Below are positions 1 to 10,496 of a stretch of 64,000 nt of DNA, in pieces; the stretch's first letter is position 1, and each line of letters begins with the position of its first letter. The stretch comes from Rhodopirellula halodulae (GTDB taxonomy: Bacteria; Planctomycetota; Planctomycetia; Pirellulales; Pirellulaceae). Under the pieces are notes generated by a model. It was not told the origin of the DNA and searched no databases. It was given only the letters and a program-made list of their open reading frames with translations. Location: the NCBI RefSeq assembly GCF_020966775.1, contig NZ_JAJKFV010000014.1:62001-126000 (forward strand), given 5' to 3'. Position numbers and translations under genes: made by a program.

Positions 1-206
1 TACCGTGTGGAGCGAAACATGGTGCAAGCCTAGCTCAATGTTGCTGGCTCGGTAAACTGACCCACGCGACGTCCCGAACCGCTTTGCCGCCGCACGAATG
101 CTCTGTGTTGATGGCTCTTAGCCGGCCGGTTGCCTGGTTGATTGGGGACGTCCGCTCGTTGTTGCTTCCGTCTTGTCATTCACCGTCAACGTTGCAGTTC
201 TCCGCC

Positions 207-1571
207 GTGTCAGAATTTTCGATCCAAACCGTCGACGCTCGCGATCCTTCCTCGGACGACGCCGTGGAAACTCTGGCGGCTCTTCGCGAAAAACTGAGCC
301 CGCGTGGTGACTTGGTGAGCCCGCGTGGCCGCGAACTGACGCAGAAAGTCTTTCGCAAACCGCTGACGCCGGTCGAAGTGGTCGAGACGATTTGTCGAGA
401 CGTGCAATCCGATGGCACCTCGGCTCTGCTGCGGTACACAAAATCGCTCGATGGAGCCGAATTGTCCGCAGCCGAATTGCGGGTGCCGGAAGAGGATTTG
501 AAAGCCGCCCACGCGAAGGCCGACGGAAATTTGATCGAGACCATTCGCCGAATCCGAGACAACATCGTCGAGTTTCAATCCGCGATTTTGCATCGAGACG
601 TCACCATCACGCCTCGCCCCGGAGTTTCGTTGACCCAACGATACGTCCCGATTCCTCGCGTCGGAATCTGTGTCCCCGGCGGGGCCGCGGCTTACCCGTC
701 GACGGTGATGATGACCGCGATTCCGGCTCAGGTCGCCGGCGTGGACGAAATCGCGGTGGTGGCACCTCCCACACCGTTTGGTTCCTACAACACGGACATG
801 TTGGCGACGTGTCATGAGCTGGGCATCAAAGAGGTTTATCGTTGTGGCGGTGCCCAAGCCGTCGCGGCGATGGCGTACGGATGTGATGCGATGCCCGCGG
901 TCGACAAGATTGTTGGACCGGGGAATTTGTTCGTTGCACTGGCCAAGAAGCTGGTCTTCGGCACCGTCGACATCGATTCGTTTGCGGGGCCCAGCGAAGT
1001 CATCGTGATTGCCGATGAATCCGCGGACGCAGCGTTTGTGGCTTCGGATTTGATTGCTCAAGCGGAACACTCGCCCGGGTCGGCGATTTTGATCACTTGG
1101 GACGAGTCATTGATCGCCAAGGTGGAATCTGAACTGGCGGAGCAACTGCAGGCACTCGAGCGAGGCGACCTTGCTCGCGACGCGTTGGCGGATTTTGGTG
1201 CTTTGATTCTTGCTCGTGACGCGGATCAGGCATGTGAACTCACCGATTCTTTCGCTCCCGAGCACCTGCAGATTGAAACGCGAAATCCGGAGTCGTTGAT
1301 TGAAAAAATCCGACACAGTGGAGCAGCGTTTTTGGGGCACCACACGCCGGTTGCATTGGGCGATTATGCGGCGGGACCCAGCCACGTGTTGCCAACGGGA
1401 GGCACCTGTCGTTGGGCGGCCGGGTTGTCGGCCAACAGTTTTTTGCGGTCTGGCAGCGTGACGCAGTTCACCGAGTCGGCTTTGGCGGAGATCGGTCCCG
1501 ACGTCATCACGGTGGCGGAAAAGGAAGGTTTGACGGCTCACGCTCGCAGCATCTCGATCCGCCAGTGTTGA
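207..1571 (+). CDS. hisD: Histidinol dehydrogenase
   Basis: Catalyses the last two steps of histidine synthesis, the NAD-dependent oxidation of L-histidinol to histidine, in the cytoplasm. The family signatures are in order: [34 protein letters not shown], the zinc-binding Q and H in [11 protein letters not shown], the catalytic Glu-His in APEHLQ, and [13 protein letters not shown] near the C-terminus. The open frame reaches back to a TTG at 84, but residues before about IQTVDARDP do not resemble HisD, so I chose the GTG at 207, giving 454 aa against a usual 430-440. No Shine-Dalgarno is seen at either start. No other his gene lies in the window, so the gene is not in a his operon here. The identity is very secure; the start is not. 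Confidence 0.95.
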   Translation: MSEFSIQTVDARDPSSDDAVETLAALREKLSPRGDLVSPRGRELTQKVFRKPLTPVEVVETICRDVQSDGTSALLRYTKSLDGAELSAAELRVPEEDLKAAHAKADGNLIETIRRIRDNIVEFQSAILHRDVTITPRPGVSLTQRYVPIPRVGICVPGGAAAYPSTVMMTAIPAQVAGVDEIAVVAPPTPFGSYNTDMLATCHELGIKEVYRCGGAQAVAAMAYGCDAMPAVDKIVGPGNLFVALAKKLVFGTVDIDSFAGPSEVIVIADESADAAFVASDLIAQAEHSPGSAILITWDESLIAKVESELAEQLQALERGDLARDALADFGALILARDADQACELTDSFAPEHLQIETRNPESLIEKIRHSGAAFLGHHTPVALGDYAAGPSHVLPTGGTCRWAAGLSANSFLRSGSVTQFTESALAEIGPDVITVAEKEGLTAHARSISIRQC

Positions 1572-1646
1572 TTCACGGGGAAGCGAGCCACTGAGGCCTG
1601 CACGAGTTGAACCGCCGCCATTTCGATCGAATCTTGGTGATCGATG

Positions 1647-1661
1647 CGATCGTGACGATCG
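1647..1661 (+). terminator. Possible hisD terminator hairpin
   Basis: CGATCG-TGA-CGATCG forms a 6-bp stem with a 3-base loop, 76 bases after the hisD stop, followed by a T-rich but interrupted stretch. It is weak as an intrinsic terminator. The 1572-1860 gap is otherwise rich in GATCG words and shows no gene. Confidence 0.3.
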
Positions 1662-1860
1662 TTTGAATGCGGTTGTTTTGCCTGATCGGTGACCCCCGAT
1701 TGATGCCACCGGCGAACCATTGTTTCGGCCGATTTGGCTGGGCTTTTCCCCGCAAATCGGGGGCGGCCGGCGTCATTGCCCGTTGAGAAAACGGGCTCGG
1801 ATTGCTACGTTTTTCAGTCGCTTTCCACGCACCCCCATCGCCTATTTCGGCCGGATTTCA

Positions 1861-3120
1861 GTGATCGCCCCCAACCTCGCTTCCCAGCTTCCCGACAACC
1901 AACGCATCGTCATCACCGGAGTTGGGCTGACTTCGCCCAATGGCAACGATTGGGGAACCTTCCGCAACGCTTTGCTGGAAAAACGCAGTGGCGTACAGCC
2001 ATACGAAATTCGCTACTTCGGCGAGACGCTGGCGGGCGTTTGTGATTTTGATGCCAAGAAGTATCAATCGAAAAAAGACATTCGCCGAGGAACGCGTGCG
2101 GGCAGTGTCGGCGTTTACGCGGCACAAGAAGCTGTCGCTCATTCGGGCATCGATTGGGCCAATGTCGACAAGGATCGAGTCGGCATTTACGTCGGCGTGA
2201 CCGAGCACGGCAATGTCGAAACCGAAAACGAAATTCACGTGATCAAGGGATTCGACTACGACACCAGTTGCTGGTCCCACCATCACAATCCTCGGACTGT
2301 GGCTAACAACCCGGCTGGTGAAATTGCGCTGAACATGCAGGTCACCGGGCCGCACTACACGATCGGTGCGGCGTGTGCGGCGGGCAACGCGGGGATCATT
2401 CAGGGCGCTCAAATGCTGCGTCTGAACGAATGTGACTTGGCAATCGCCGGCGGCACCAGCGAGAGCATTCACACGTTTGGGATCTTTGCCAGTTTCAACA
2501 GCCAGAATGCTCTGGCAACCCACGAAGATCCAACCCTCGCTTCGCGACCGTTCGACCAAAAACGCAATGGCATCGTCGTCGCCGAAGGAGGTTGCTTGTA
2601 TACGTTGGAGCGACTCAGTGACGCTAAGGCTCGCGGGGCGGAGATCTATGGCGAGCTGGTTGGTTACGCGATGAACACTGACGCGACCGATTTCGTGTTG
2701 CCCAACCCGGAACGCCAGGCTCAGTGCATTCAAAAGGCTTTGAAGCAGGCGGGTTTGGCGGCGGATCAAATCGACATCGTCAGCACGCACGCGACGGGAA
2801 CCAGCAGCGGCGACATCCAGGAATGTGCTGCGTTGCGAACGATCTTTGGCAAATGCGAAAACGTTCGCATCAACAACACCAAGAGCTACATCGGACACGC
2901 GATGGGGGCCGCCGGGTCGCTGGAGTTGGCCGGGAACTTGGCGGCGTTTGACGACAACGTGGTTCACCCCACGATCAATGTTGACGAGCTGGATCCCGAA
3001 TGCGACTTGCCTGGTTTGGTGCTGAACGACCCGCAAGAAAAGCCCAAGGTCGACTACATCTTGAACAATTCGTTCGGGATGTTGGGCATCAATTCCGTCG
3101 TCATCGTCGCTCGCGTCTAG
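1861..3120 (+). CDS. Beta-ketoacyl-ACP synthase (FabF/KAS II-like)
   Basis: Thiolase-fold condensing enzyme that extends an acyl chain with malonyl-ACP. The full Cys-His-His triad is visible, counting from the chosen start: C172 in GAACAAGNAG, H310 in STHATGTSSGD and H346 in KSYIGHAMGAAGS, close to the E. coli FabF positions. The GTG at 1861 gives 419 aa, the normal family length; the frame is open back to a TTG at 1720, but that 47-residue extension is Arg-rich and unlike the family. An acyl carrier protein and a desaturase-like FAD enzyme follow on the same strand, which suggests a dedicated acyl or polyene product rather than housekeeping fatty-acid synthesis. No malonyltransferase, ketoreductase or dehydratase is nearby, so these would have to be borrowed. 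Confidence 0.9.
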   Translation: MIAPNLASQLPDNQRIVITGVGLTSPNGNDWGTFRNALLEKRSGVQPYEIRYFGETLAGVCDFDAKKYQSKKDIRRGTRAGSVGVYAAQEAVAHSGIDWANVDKDRVGIYVGVTEHGNVETENEIHVIKGFDYDTSCWSHHHNPRTVANNPAGEIALNMQVTGPHYTIGAACAAGNAGIIQGAQMLRLNECDLAIAGGTSESIHTFGIFASFNSQNALATHEDPTLASRPFDQKRNGIVVAEGGCLYTLERLSDAKARGAEIYGELVGYAMNTDATDFVLPNPERQAQCIQKALKQAGLAADQIDIVSTHATGTSSGDIQECAALRTIFGKCENVRINNTKSYIGHAMGAAGSLELAGNLAAFDDNVVHPTINVDELDPECDLPGLVLNDPQEKPKVDYILNNSFGMLGINSVVIVARV

Positions 3121-3576
3121 AAGCCAGAGATCAGAGCGGAGGAATGAGGGCTGAGGGCTGAGCTGAGAATTGAGGGCTGAGGAATTAGGTCTCAGGGCTG
3201 AGGAAGCAGGGGTGAGGAAGCAGGGGTGAGAGGGCGAATTGCGGCTGGGGTCGGTTGGGGGCCTGATCGCGCGGCGGGTCATGCACCTGCTATTCCCTGT
3301 TCACTAAACTTTTCGCATTCGGAGATGGGCACCGCCAAACTCGCTCATCACACCCGCTCCCCCAATTCTCAGCACTCCGCACTCAGCACCCAGTTCTCAG
3401 CACTCCCCCCGCTGCGTCCCTCTGTCCTGTCGGTTTTTCACCCCCTTCGTGCCCCTTGTGTCGAAGTCGAAAGCCGTCGAAACTACTCCATTCCCGTGCC
3501 GTCGTCGTGTTTGCTCGCGATGTGGTTCGGGGCAGAACGGACCTTTCCCTTTCTCTCGTATCCCACTGTTCCTTTC
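3121..3576. repeat. Intergenic GA/CT word repeats with inverted arms
   Basis: 456 bases without a convincing gene. The left part repeats GAGGGCTGAG words and has a perfect 14-bp tandem duplication (AGGAAGCAGGGGTG at 3201-3214 and 3215-3228). The right part (about 3363-3406) repeats complementary words such as CTCAGCACTCC. One exact inverted pair is GCTGAGAATTG at 3162-3172 with CAATTCTCAGC at 3363-3373, so the region could fold into a long imperfect hairpin before the carrier-protein gene. An open frame runs through from 3226 into the carrier protein, but its translation is low-complexity and is rejected. Confidence 0.6.
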
Positions 3577-3828
3577 ATGACTCCCGCCGAAATTCGCCAA
3601 GAAATCATCGATATCCTCGACGACATTTCTCCCGATGAGGACCTCGACAACCTGGATGATGACAAGGCGTTTCGAGAACAGTTGGAATTGGATTCGATGG
3701 ACTTTTTGGACATTGTGATGGAGCTTCGCAAGCGTCACCGCGTGCAAATTCCCGAGGAAGACTACGGTCACCTCGCCAGCATGCAATCCACCGTGACGTA
3801 CCTCGAACCCAAGATGAAGGATCTGTGA
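3577..3828 (+). CDS. Acyl carrier protein
   Basis: 83-aa acidic four-helix carrier protein. The phosphopantetheine attachment serine is S40 in LELDSMDFLDIVMEL, which matches the usual D-S-[LM] context at the start of helix II. The ATG at 3577 gives the normal ACP length. It lies 456 bases after the ketoacyl synthase and 95 bases before the FAD oxidoreductase. Its highly acidic N-terminal half (SPDEDLDNLDDD) and VQIPEEDYGHLASMQ tail resemble specialised carrier proteins encoded beside condensing enzymes more than a housekeeping AcpP. Without seeing the rest of the genome I cannot exclude that it is the main ACP. Confidence 0.88.
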   Translation: MTPAEIRQEIIDILDDISPDEDLDNLDDDKAFREQLELDSMDFLDIVMELRKRHRVQIPEEDYGHLASMQSTVTYLEPKMKDL

Positions 3829-3829
3829 T

Positions 3830-3918
3830 AGCGACTAGCGGCTAGCCATGAGCGACTAGCTTGTCGATCGGAATCCGCAATCCAACAGCTAGGAGCTAGA
3901 CGCTAATCGCTAGTGGCT
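3830..3918. repeat. Imperfect inverted repeat built from CTAG words
   Basis: The left arm at 3830-3847 (AGCGACTAGCGGCTAGCC) matches the reverse complement of 3901-3918 at 14 of 18 positions. The 53-base loop holds further CTAG words (AGCGACTAGC at 3851-3860, GCTAGGAGCTAG at 3888-3899). It fills the whole gap between the carrier-protein gene and the FAD oxidoreductase gene. Confidence 0.6.
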
Positions 3919-3923
3919 CATTC

Positions 3924-5318
3924 ATGTACGACACCATCATCATTGGCGCGGGGATGAGCGGGTTGGCCGCTGGAATTCGACTGGCTCATTTTGACCAGCG
4001 AGTCTGCATCCTAGAAAAGCACTACACGATCGGCGGGTTGAACTCGTTTTATCGAATGGGTGGTCGCGACTACGACGTCGGGCTGCACGCGATGACCAAC
4101 TTCGCCCGCAAAGGCGACAAGAGAGGCCCGCTGGCTAAGCTCATTCGGCAGCTGCGATTCGGTTGGGAAGATTTTAAGCTGGCGGAGCAGATCGGTTCGT
4201 CCATCCGGTTCCCCGATGTTGAGTTGGATTTCAACAACGACATTGGTTTGCTCGAAAGCGAGATCAAGGCACGCTTTCCCGACCAAATCGACGGCTTCCG
4301 CAGCCTCTGCGGATCGCTGCTCGACTACAGCGACATGGACGGGGACGCGCCTGACTTCATGCGTTCGGCTCGCGAGGTGATGGCTGAGCATCTGTCGGAT
4401 CCGTTGTTGATTGAGATGCTGCTGTGTCCCTTGATGTGGTACGGCAACGCTCGTGAAAACGACATGGACTTCGGGCAATTCTGCATCATGTTCCGGGCTT
4501 GTTATTTGGAAGGCTTTGGTCGGCCTTACAAAGGCGTGCGAGTCATCCTGAAGAACTTGGTGCGCAAATTCCGAGGCTTGGGCGGCGAGCTGAAGCTTCG
4601 CAGCGGCGTGTCCAAAATCCATGTGGATGATGGCAAGGCCGTGGGCGTCGTGTTGGACGACGGCACCGAATTGCAAGGCAAACGAATCCTATCGTCCGCT
4701 GGAACAGTCGAGACGATGCGGCTCTGTGACGACATCACGGAACCGGACGTTGCCAAAGCGGGCAAGTTGTCGTTCATCGAATCGATCAGCGTGTTGGATT
4801 GCGAACCGAAAGACCTGGGCTTCGATCGAACGATTGTTTTCTACAACGATTCGCCAACGTTCCATTGGGAGCGGCCCGAAGAGCAGCTCTGCGACGCTCG
4901 TACCGGAGTCATCTGCAGTCCGAACAACTACATCTACGAATCCGACGAAGGCGGATTGCCCGACGGCGTGGTGCGAATCACCACGCTCGCCAACCATGAT
5001 CTTTGGTCTGAGCTGCCGGAGGAAAAATACCGCGCGGCCAAGGTGACTCAGTACGACGAAGCCGTGGCGTCAGCCGTTCGTTTCATGCCCGATTTTCGTT
5101 CTCGAGTGATCGACACGGACGTGTTCACGCCGAAAACAATTCGCCGGTTCACTTGGCATGACAACGGCGCGGTCTACGGGGCTCCTGACAAGCAGTTGGA
5201 CGGAACGACTCACCTTCCCAACGTGTTTCTTTGCGGAACGGACCAAGGCTTCGTTGGAATCGTCGGCGCCATCGTCAGCGGTATCAGCATGGCGAATCGT
5301 CACTGCCTTCAGGTCTAG
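3924..5318 (+). CDS. FAD-dependent oxidoreductase, phytoene desaturase/CrtISO-like
   Basis: 464-aa flavoprotein. The N-terminus MYDTIIIGAGMSGLAAGIRL is a Rossmann dinucleotide-binding motif, followed by the second FAD signature EKHYTIGGLNSFYRMGGRDYDVG. The C-terminal LPNVFLCGTDQGFVGIVGAIVSG is the closing FAD-contact motif of the CrtI/amine-oxidase superfamily. Such enzymes desaturate or isomerise long polyene chains. Placement directly after the condensing enzyme and carrier protein suggests it acts on their acyl product, or on a carotenoid; the substrate cannot be read from the sequence. The ATG at 3924 starts immediately before the Rossmann strand, so no signal peptide is present and the protein is probably cytoplasmic or peripheral to the membrane. 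Confidence 0.82.
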   Translation: MYDTIIIGAGMSGLAAGIRLAHFDQRVCILEKHYTIGGLNSFYRMGGRDYDVGLHAMTNFARKGDKRGPLAKLIRQLRFGWEDFKLAEQIGSSIRFPDVELDFNNDIGLLESEIKARFPDQIDGFRSLCGSLLDYSDMDGDAPDFMRSAREVMAEHLSDPLLIEMLLCPLMWYGNARENDMDFGQFCIMFRACYLEGFGRPYKGVRVILKNLVRKFRGLGGELKLRSGVSKIHVDDGKAVGVVLDDGTELQGKRILSSAGTVETMRLCDDITEPDVAKAGKLSFIESISVLDCEPKDLGFDRTIVFYNDSPTFHWERPEEQLCDARTGVICSPNNYIYESDEGGLPDGVVRITTLANHDLWSELPEEKYRAAKVTQYDEAVASAVRFMPDFRSRVIDTDVFTPKTIRRFTWHDNGAVYGAPDKQLDGTTHLPNVFLCGTDQGFVGIVGAIVSGISMANRHCLQV

Positions 5319-5681
5319 CCAAACCCAAGCCGTTCCGCCGCCCGGCCCGCAGCACATCCCGTAGCACAGCCTGCCAGGCTGTATCCCCTGTCGCCGTTGT
5401 TGCCCGCCCGCGGCGCATCCCCTTAGCCCCGCCTGCCACCCGCCGTAGTCTCTGCATTCGCTGCTGGCCACCGGCAACCTCCATAACCAATCCCCGCGAA
5501 CAACTCGTGTCACCAATTCCGTTTGGGACGAACGTTCGCCCTGAGTTGTGGTTTTTGGACGCGACGCCGCCCCAGAGGTGTCGCCGGCATTGACAATCGG
5601 TTCGTCTCGCCGCAGGCTTTCGGCTCGCAAATTCTTCATGATTCCCGTGATTCTCGGGGTCTTTGTCCTGACGAGGTTGGA
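5319..5681. other. Intergenic region with a short hairpin, no gene seen
   Basis: Between the FAD oxidoreductase and isocitrate dehydrogenase. An open frame from 5523 runs into the dehydrogenase, but its first 53 codons do not match that family and are treated as leader. A perfect hairpin lies at 5366-5382. The rest is C-rich and shows no further structure. Confidence 0.5.
5366..5382 (+). terminator. Hairpin ACAGCCT-GCC-AGGCTGT
   Basis: Perfect 7-bp stem with a 3-base loop, 47 bases after the oxidoreductase stop. No T-run follows, so it may be a transcript-end hairpin or one more intergenic hairpin module rather than an intrinsic terminator. Confidence 0.4.
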
Positions 5682-7910
<2,229 letters not shown>

Positions 7911-7959
7911 CTGAGTTCGATGAAGCCACGGCACGCTCGCGTGCAGTACCGCATCACTC

Positions 7960-7980
7960 GTAGGTCCGGTTCCACCGGAC
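7960..7980 (+). repeat. Intergenic hairpin module B (single copy)
   Basis: The core GTCCGGTTCCACCGGAC forms a 6-bp stem and 5-base loop preceded by GTAG. The same module recurs at 22073, 22099, 30024 and 30189, always on the + strand. It lies between isocitrate dehydrogenase and the methyltransferase. Confidence 0.8.
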
Positions 7981-8118
7981 GGCAAACCTGATTTCCCTGG
8001 GTACCACCGCATTCCGCGGGCACTCAAACGTGGCGATCTCGCCCGCCACCTTCCTGCAATCTCATCTTCCGACAATCCCACCTTCCTCGTCCGCACTCGT
8101 GCATCTCGGAGCGAGATC

Positions 8119-9126
8119 ATGCCCGCCGATCCAACACCGGTCCTGCAATACATCAACGGCTTCCGCTTTTCGAAAGTCATGTTCGCCGCTGTCGAGCTCG
8201 GCGTTTTTGATCGGCTGGAAACACAATCACAGACGGCGGATTCCTTGTCATCGAACTTGGGGCTGCATCCATCTGCGACGCAGCGTTTGCTCGACGCGTT
8301 GGTGGGAATGGAATTGCTCGCACGAGATGGCTCGCAGTACAGTAACACCGCACTGGCGTCCGAACTGTTGACCAGCAGCAGCCCGAACCGGATGACCGGC
8401 TACATCAAGTTCAGCAACGATGTTAGCTGGAAGTTATGGTCGCACTTCGAAAACGCGATTCGTGAAGGTTCGCATCGGTGGAAAGACGCCTATGGTTGGG
8501 ACCAACCCATCTTTAGCAGCTTCTTTGCCGACGAAGCTGCCATGCGAGAGTTCTTGATGGGGATGCATGGTTATGGCGTCATCAGCTCGCCAAAGGTTGT
8601 TCGTGCCGTTGACCTGTCGCCGTTCCAGCATCTCGTGGACCTCGGCGGAGCCACCGGGCACCTGCCCATCGCGGCTTGCGAAGCCTACCCGGAATTGCGG
8701 GCGACTGTCTTTGATCTTCCCGACGTTGTTCCCGTGACCAAAGAGATCGTCGGGCAATCGTTGGTGGCGGATCGGATTGATGTCGTGGCGGGAGACTTCT
8801 TTGCCGACGAATTACCGGAAGCCGATTTGATGTCACTGGGCCGGATCCTGCACGACTGGTCAGACGAAAAGATCGACCGCTTGCTGTCCAAAATCCATCA
8901 GCGACTGCCGGAAGGAGGCGGTTTGCTCTTGGCCGAGATCTTGATCCAAGACGATCGCCGCGGTCCGGACTGGGGGCAGATGCAAGACCTCAACATGCTA
9001 GTGTGCACCGAAGGACGCGAACGAACGCTGGAGGAGTACACCGCATTGCTCAAGCGTGCCGGCTTCCAGCATGTCACGGGGCAAGTCACCGGCGCCCCCG
9101 TCGACGCGGTCCTCGCGACCAAGTGA
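8119..9126 (+). CDS. SAM-dependent O-methyltransferase (ASMT/plant OMT-like)
   Basis: 335-aa class I methyltransferase of the O-methyltransferase family that includes hydroxyindole and polyketide O-methyltransferases. An N-terminal winged-helix dimerisation part (about residues 8-90, FSKVMFAAVELGVFDRLE) is followed by the SAM-binding motif DLGGATG at 174-180 and the motif GRILHDWSDEK, whose H245 sits where the catalytic histidine of the family lies. The ATG at 8119 is preceded by GGAGCGA, one of the few Shine-Dalgarno-like sites in the window. Bacterial members usually methylate hydroxyls on aromatic or polyketide products. The condensing-enzyme/ACP set lies 4 kb upstream on the same strand with isocitrate dehydrogenase between them, so a shared pathway is only a possibility. 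Confidence 0.88.
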   Translation: MPADPTPVLQYINGFRFSKVMFAAVELGVFDRLETQSQTADSLSSNLGLHPSATQRLLDALVGMELLARDGSQYSNTALASELLTSSSPNRMTGYIKFSNDVSWKLWSHFENAIREGSHRWKDAYGWDQPIFSSFFADEAAMREFLMGMHGYGVISSPKVVRAVDLSPFQHLVDLGGATGHLPIAACEAYPELRATVFDLPDVVPVTKEIVGQSLVADRIDVVAGDFFADELPEADLMSLGRILHDWSDEKIDRLLSKIHQRLPEGGGLLLAEILIQDDRRGPDWGQMQDLNMLVCTEGRERTLEEYTALLKRAGFQHVTGQVTGAPVDAVLATK

Positions 9127-9427
9127 GCCAGCTCACCCGCAATACCTGCGTATTGACCTGAATCTTCGGGACGATCTCGCCCGCTACCAGGCTCCATCCA
9201 GCGGTGCACCCGCACCAGCACTTGCCGCGACCAGTGTCCAAAAGTGCTCGATCCAGAAGTCTGTGAAAGCCACCAGCCAATCTTGGCGTCAACGAATTCG
9301 CTGCGCTCCCAAGGTACGGCTCGTCCATCCAAGTTTGCTAGACTTGAGCCAAGTAGAAGTGCTCCACTTCAAGCATGGACGACGCCTCGTCGCCCATCAC
9401 CCTATTGGCAGATTCGGGCCAGATCAA
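9127..9427. other. Gap without a recognisable gene
   Basis: About 300 bases after the methyltransferase. Overlapping short open frames exist on both strands but none resembles a known protein and their compositions look like out-of-frame reading. No hairpin module of the A-E families is present. Confidence 0.4.
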
Positions 9428-9685
9428 ATGTCCATATCACTCAATCTGGATCACGACCAATCCAAACCCTTTGAAGAGCGGGCGAAAGAACTAGGAGGCG
9501 ATCGACGTGGCCTGGCGATGGCAGCGGTGACGATTTGTTGGCTCGGCCTGCTGATCATTTTCAACGTGCGACTACAACTGCTTTCAGTAAAAATCGCGAA
9601 CTGTATCGGCGTTTGGGCTGATGCGTTATCTCACACTACCCGAAGTTCTCGAATTGCATTGGCAGGTCATCGAAAGGACCGGTGA
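9428..9685 (+). CDS. Possible small membrane protein
   Basis: 85-codon frame with one strongly hydrophobic segment (MAAVTICWLGLLIIFNVRLQ, about residues 34-53) preceded by a charged region (KPFEERAKELGGDRRG), as in a single-span membrane protein. Its TGA stop at 9683-9685 shares its final A with an in-frame ATG of the hydrolase gene (TGATG), the arrangement of translationally coupled genes. No family is recognised and there is no Shine-Dalgarno at the start. The frame is also open upstream into the methyltransferase gene. It could be chance; the coupling and the membrane segment are the only support. Confidence 0.35.
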   Translation: MSISLNLDHDQSKPFEERAKELGGDRRGLAMAAVTICWLGLLIIFNVRLQLLSVKIANCIGVWADALSHTTRSSRIALAGHRKDR

Positions 9686-10368
9686 TGGAGATGAGCCATG
9701 GCGAAACGGACGTACCTCTCATACTCTTTTCGGGGATGGGGGCCGACGCTTCGGTGTTTGCGTCGCAGTCGCTGGCTTTCCCGAATTTGGTGGTTCCTGA
9801 TTGGCTGGTGCCCGCGAAGGACGACGATTTGGCGTCGTACTGCGAAAGGATGACACTGGAACTTGCGATCGATCGCCCCTGTGTGGTGGGTGGTGCCTCG
9901 TTTGGAGGAATCGTCGCGTTGGAGATGACTCGGCATCTCGACGCTTTGGCGTGCTTGTTGATTGGAAGTGTGCGAAGCCCGAGTCAATTGCCCCGGCGAA
10001 TTCGCTTTCTTCGGCCAATGCCGCCCGAATTGAAACTCGTGCCGTTATCGTTCTTGCAGGCGTCGGCTGCACTGTCCGCTTCCGTCGCAGAAGGATGTCG
10101 AGCGAAGCATATGGCGGGTGTCGCTCGCCAGTTTTCGCGAGCGGATGTGGATGTCCTGCGATGGTCGGCTCGACAGATTCTGTTGTGGGAGGCGTCATAC
10201 GACGACGTGGAGGTCCGTCATCTACACGGTAATCGCGATCCTATTTTTCCCGTGTCGTGTGTCACGCCGGACGAGATCGTCCGCGGCGGCGGGCATGTCA
10301 TTTCGATGACCCACGCATCGCAGGTGAATGAGTTCCTTCGGCGGAGTCTTTCGCAGGTGGTTGGGTGA
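9682..10368 (+). CDS. Alpha/beta hydrolase
   Basis: 228-aa hydrolase-fold protein. The nucleophile elbow is VVGGASFGGIVALEM (S73 counting from the GTG at 9682), a candidate acid is the Asp in HGNRDPIFP, and the general base is the His in VRGGGHVISM, so a full Ser-Asp-His triad is present. There is no signal peptide, so it is cytoplasmic. Three starts are possible: GTG 9682, ATG 9685 and ATG 9691; the ATG at 9685 overlaps the stop of the small upstream frame. The substrate cannot be predicted; the compact cap region (about 95-165) is typical of small esterases or thioesterase-like members. It converges on the lactonase-like gene. Confidence 0.82.
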   Translation: MMEMSHGETDVPLILFSGMGADASVFASQSLAFPNLVVPDWLVPAKDDDLASYCERMTLELAIDRPCVVGGASFGGIVALEMTRHLDALACLLIGSVRSPSQLPRRIRFLRPMPPELKLVPLSFLQASAALSASVAEGCRAKHMAGVARQFSRADVDVLRWSARQILLWEASYDDVEVRHLHGNRDPIFPVSCVTPDEIVRGGGHVISMTHASQVNEFLRRSLSQVVG

Positions 10369-10496
10369 GTTTGGTGGCGGTCTAGTTTTCGTGGAAGCGG
10401 AAGCTGCAAAGAGCTGAAAATGCTTTTTGGGGGGGCGGCGATTGCTAGGAATGCTGAATGGCATCAAAGCATGAACGCGGAAACGCGGTTGCTAAG

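Noticed and set aside
1-83. Possible 3' end of an upstream gene (frame ending at TAG near 31-33)
   Set aside because: About ten codons are too few to support any assignment.
84-206. Upstream extension of hisD to a TTG start
   Set aside because: The 41 extra residues have no similarity to HisD and precede the usual N-terminus.
1858-3282. 474-codon open frame on the - strand opposite the ketoacyl synthase
   Set aside because: It is a shadow of a GC-rich gene; the + strand frame carries the full catalytic triad and the - strand translation resembles nothing.
3226-3576. N-terminal extension of the carrier protein
   Set aside because: It translates from the word-repeat spacer and would make the ACP more than twice its normal length.
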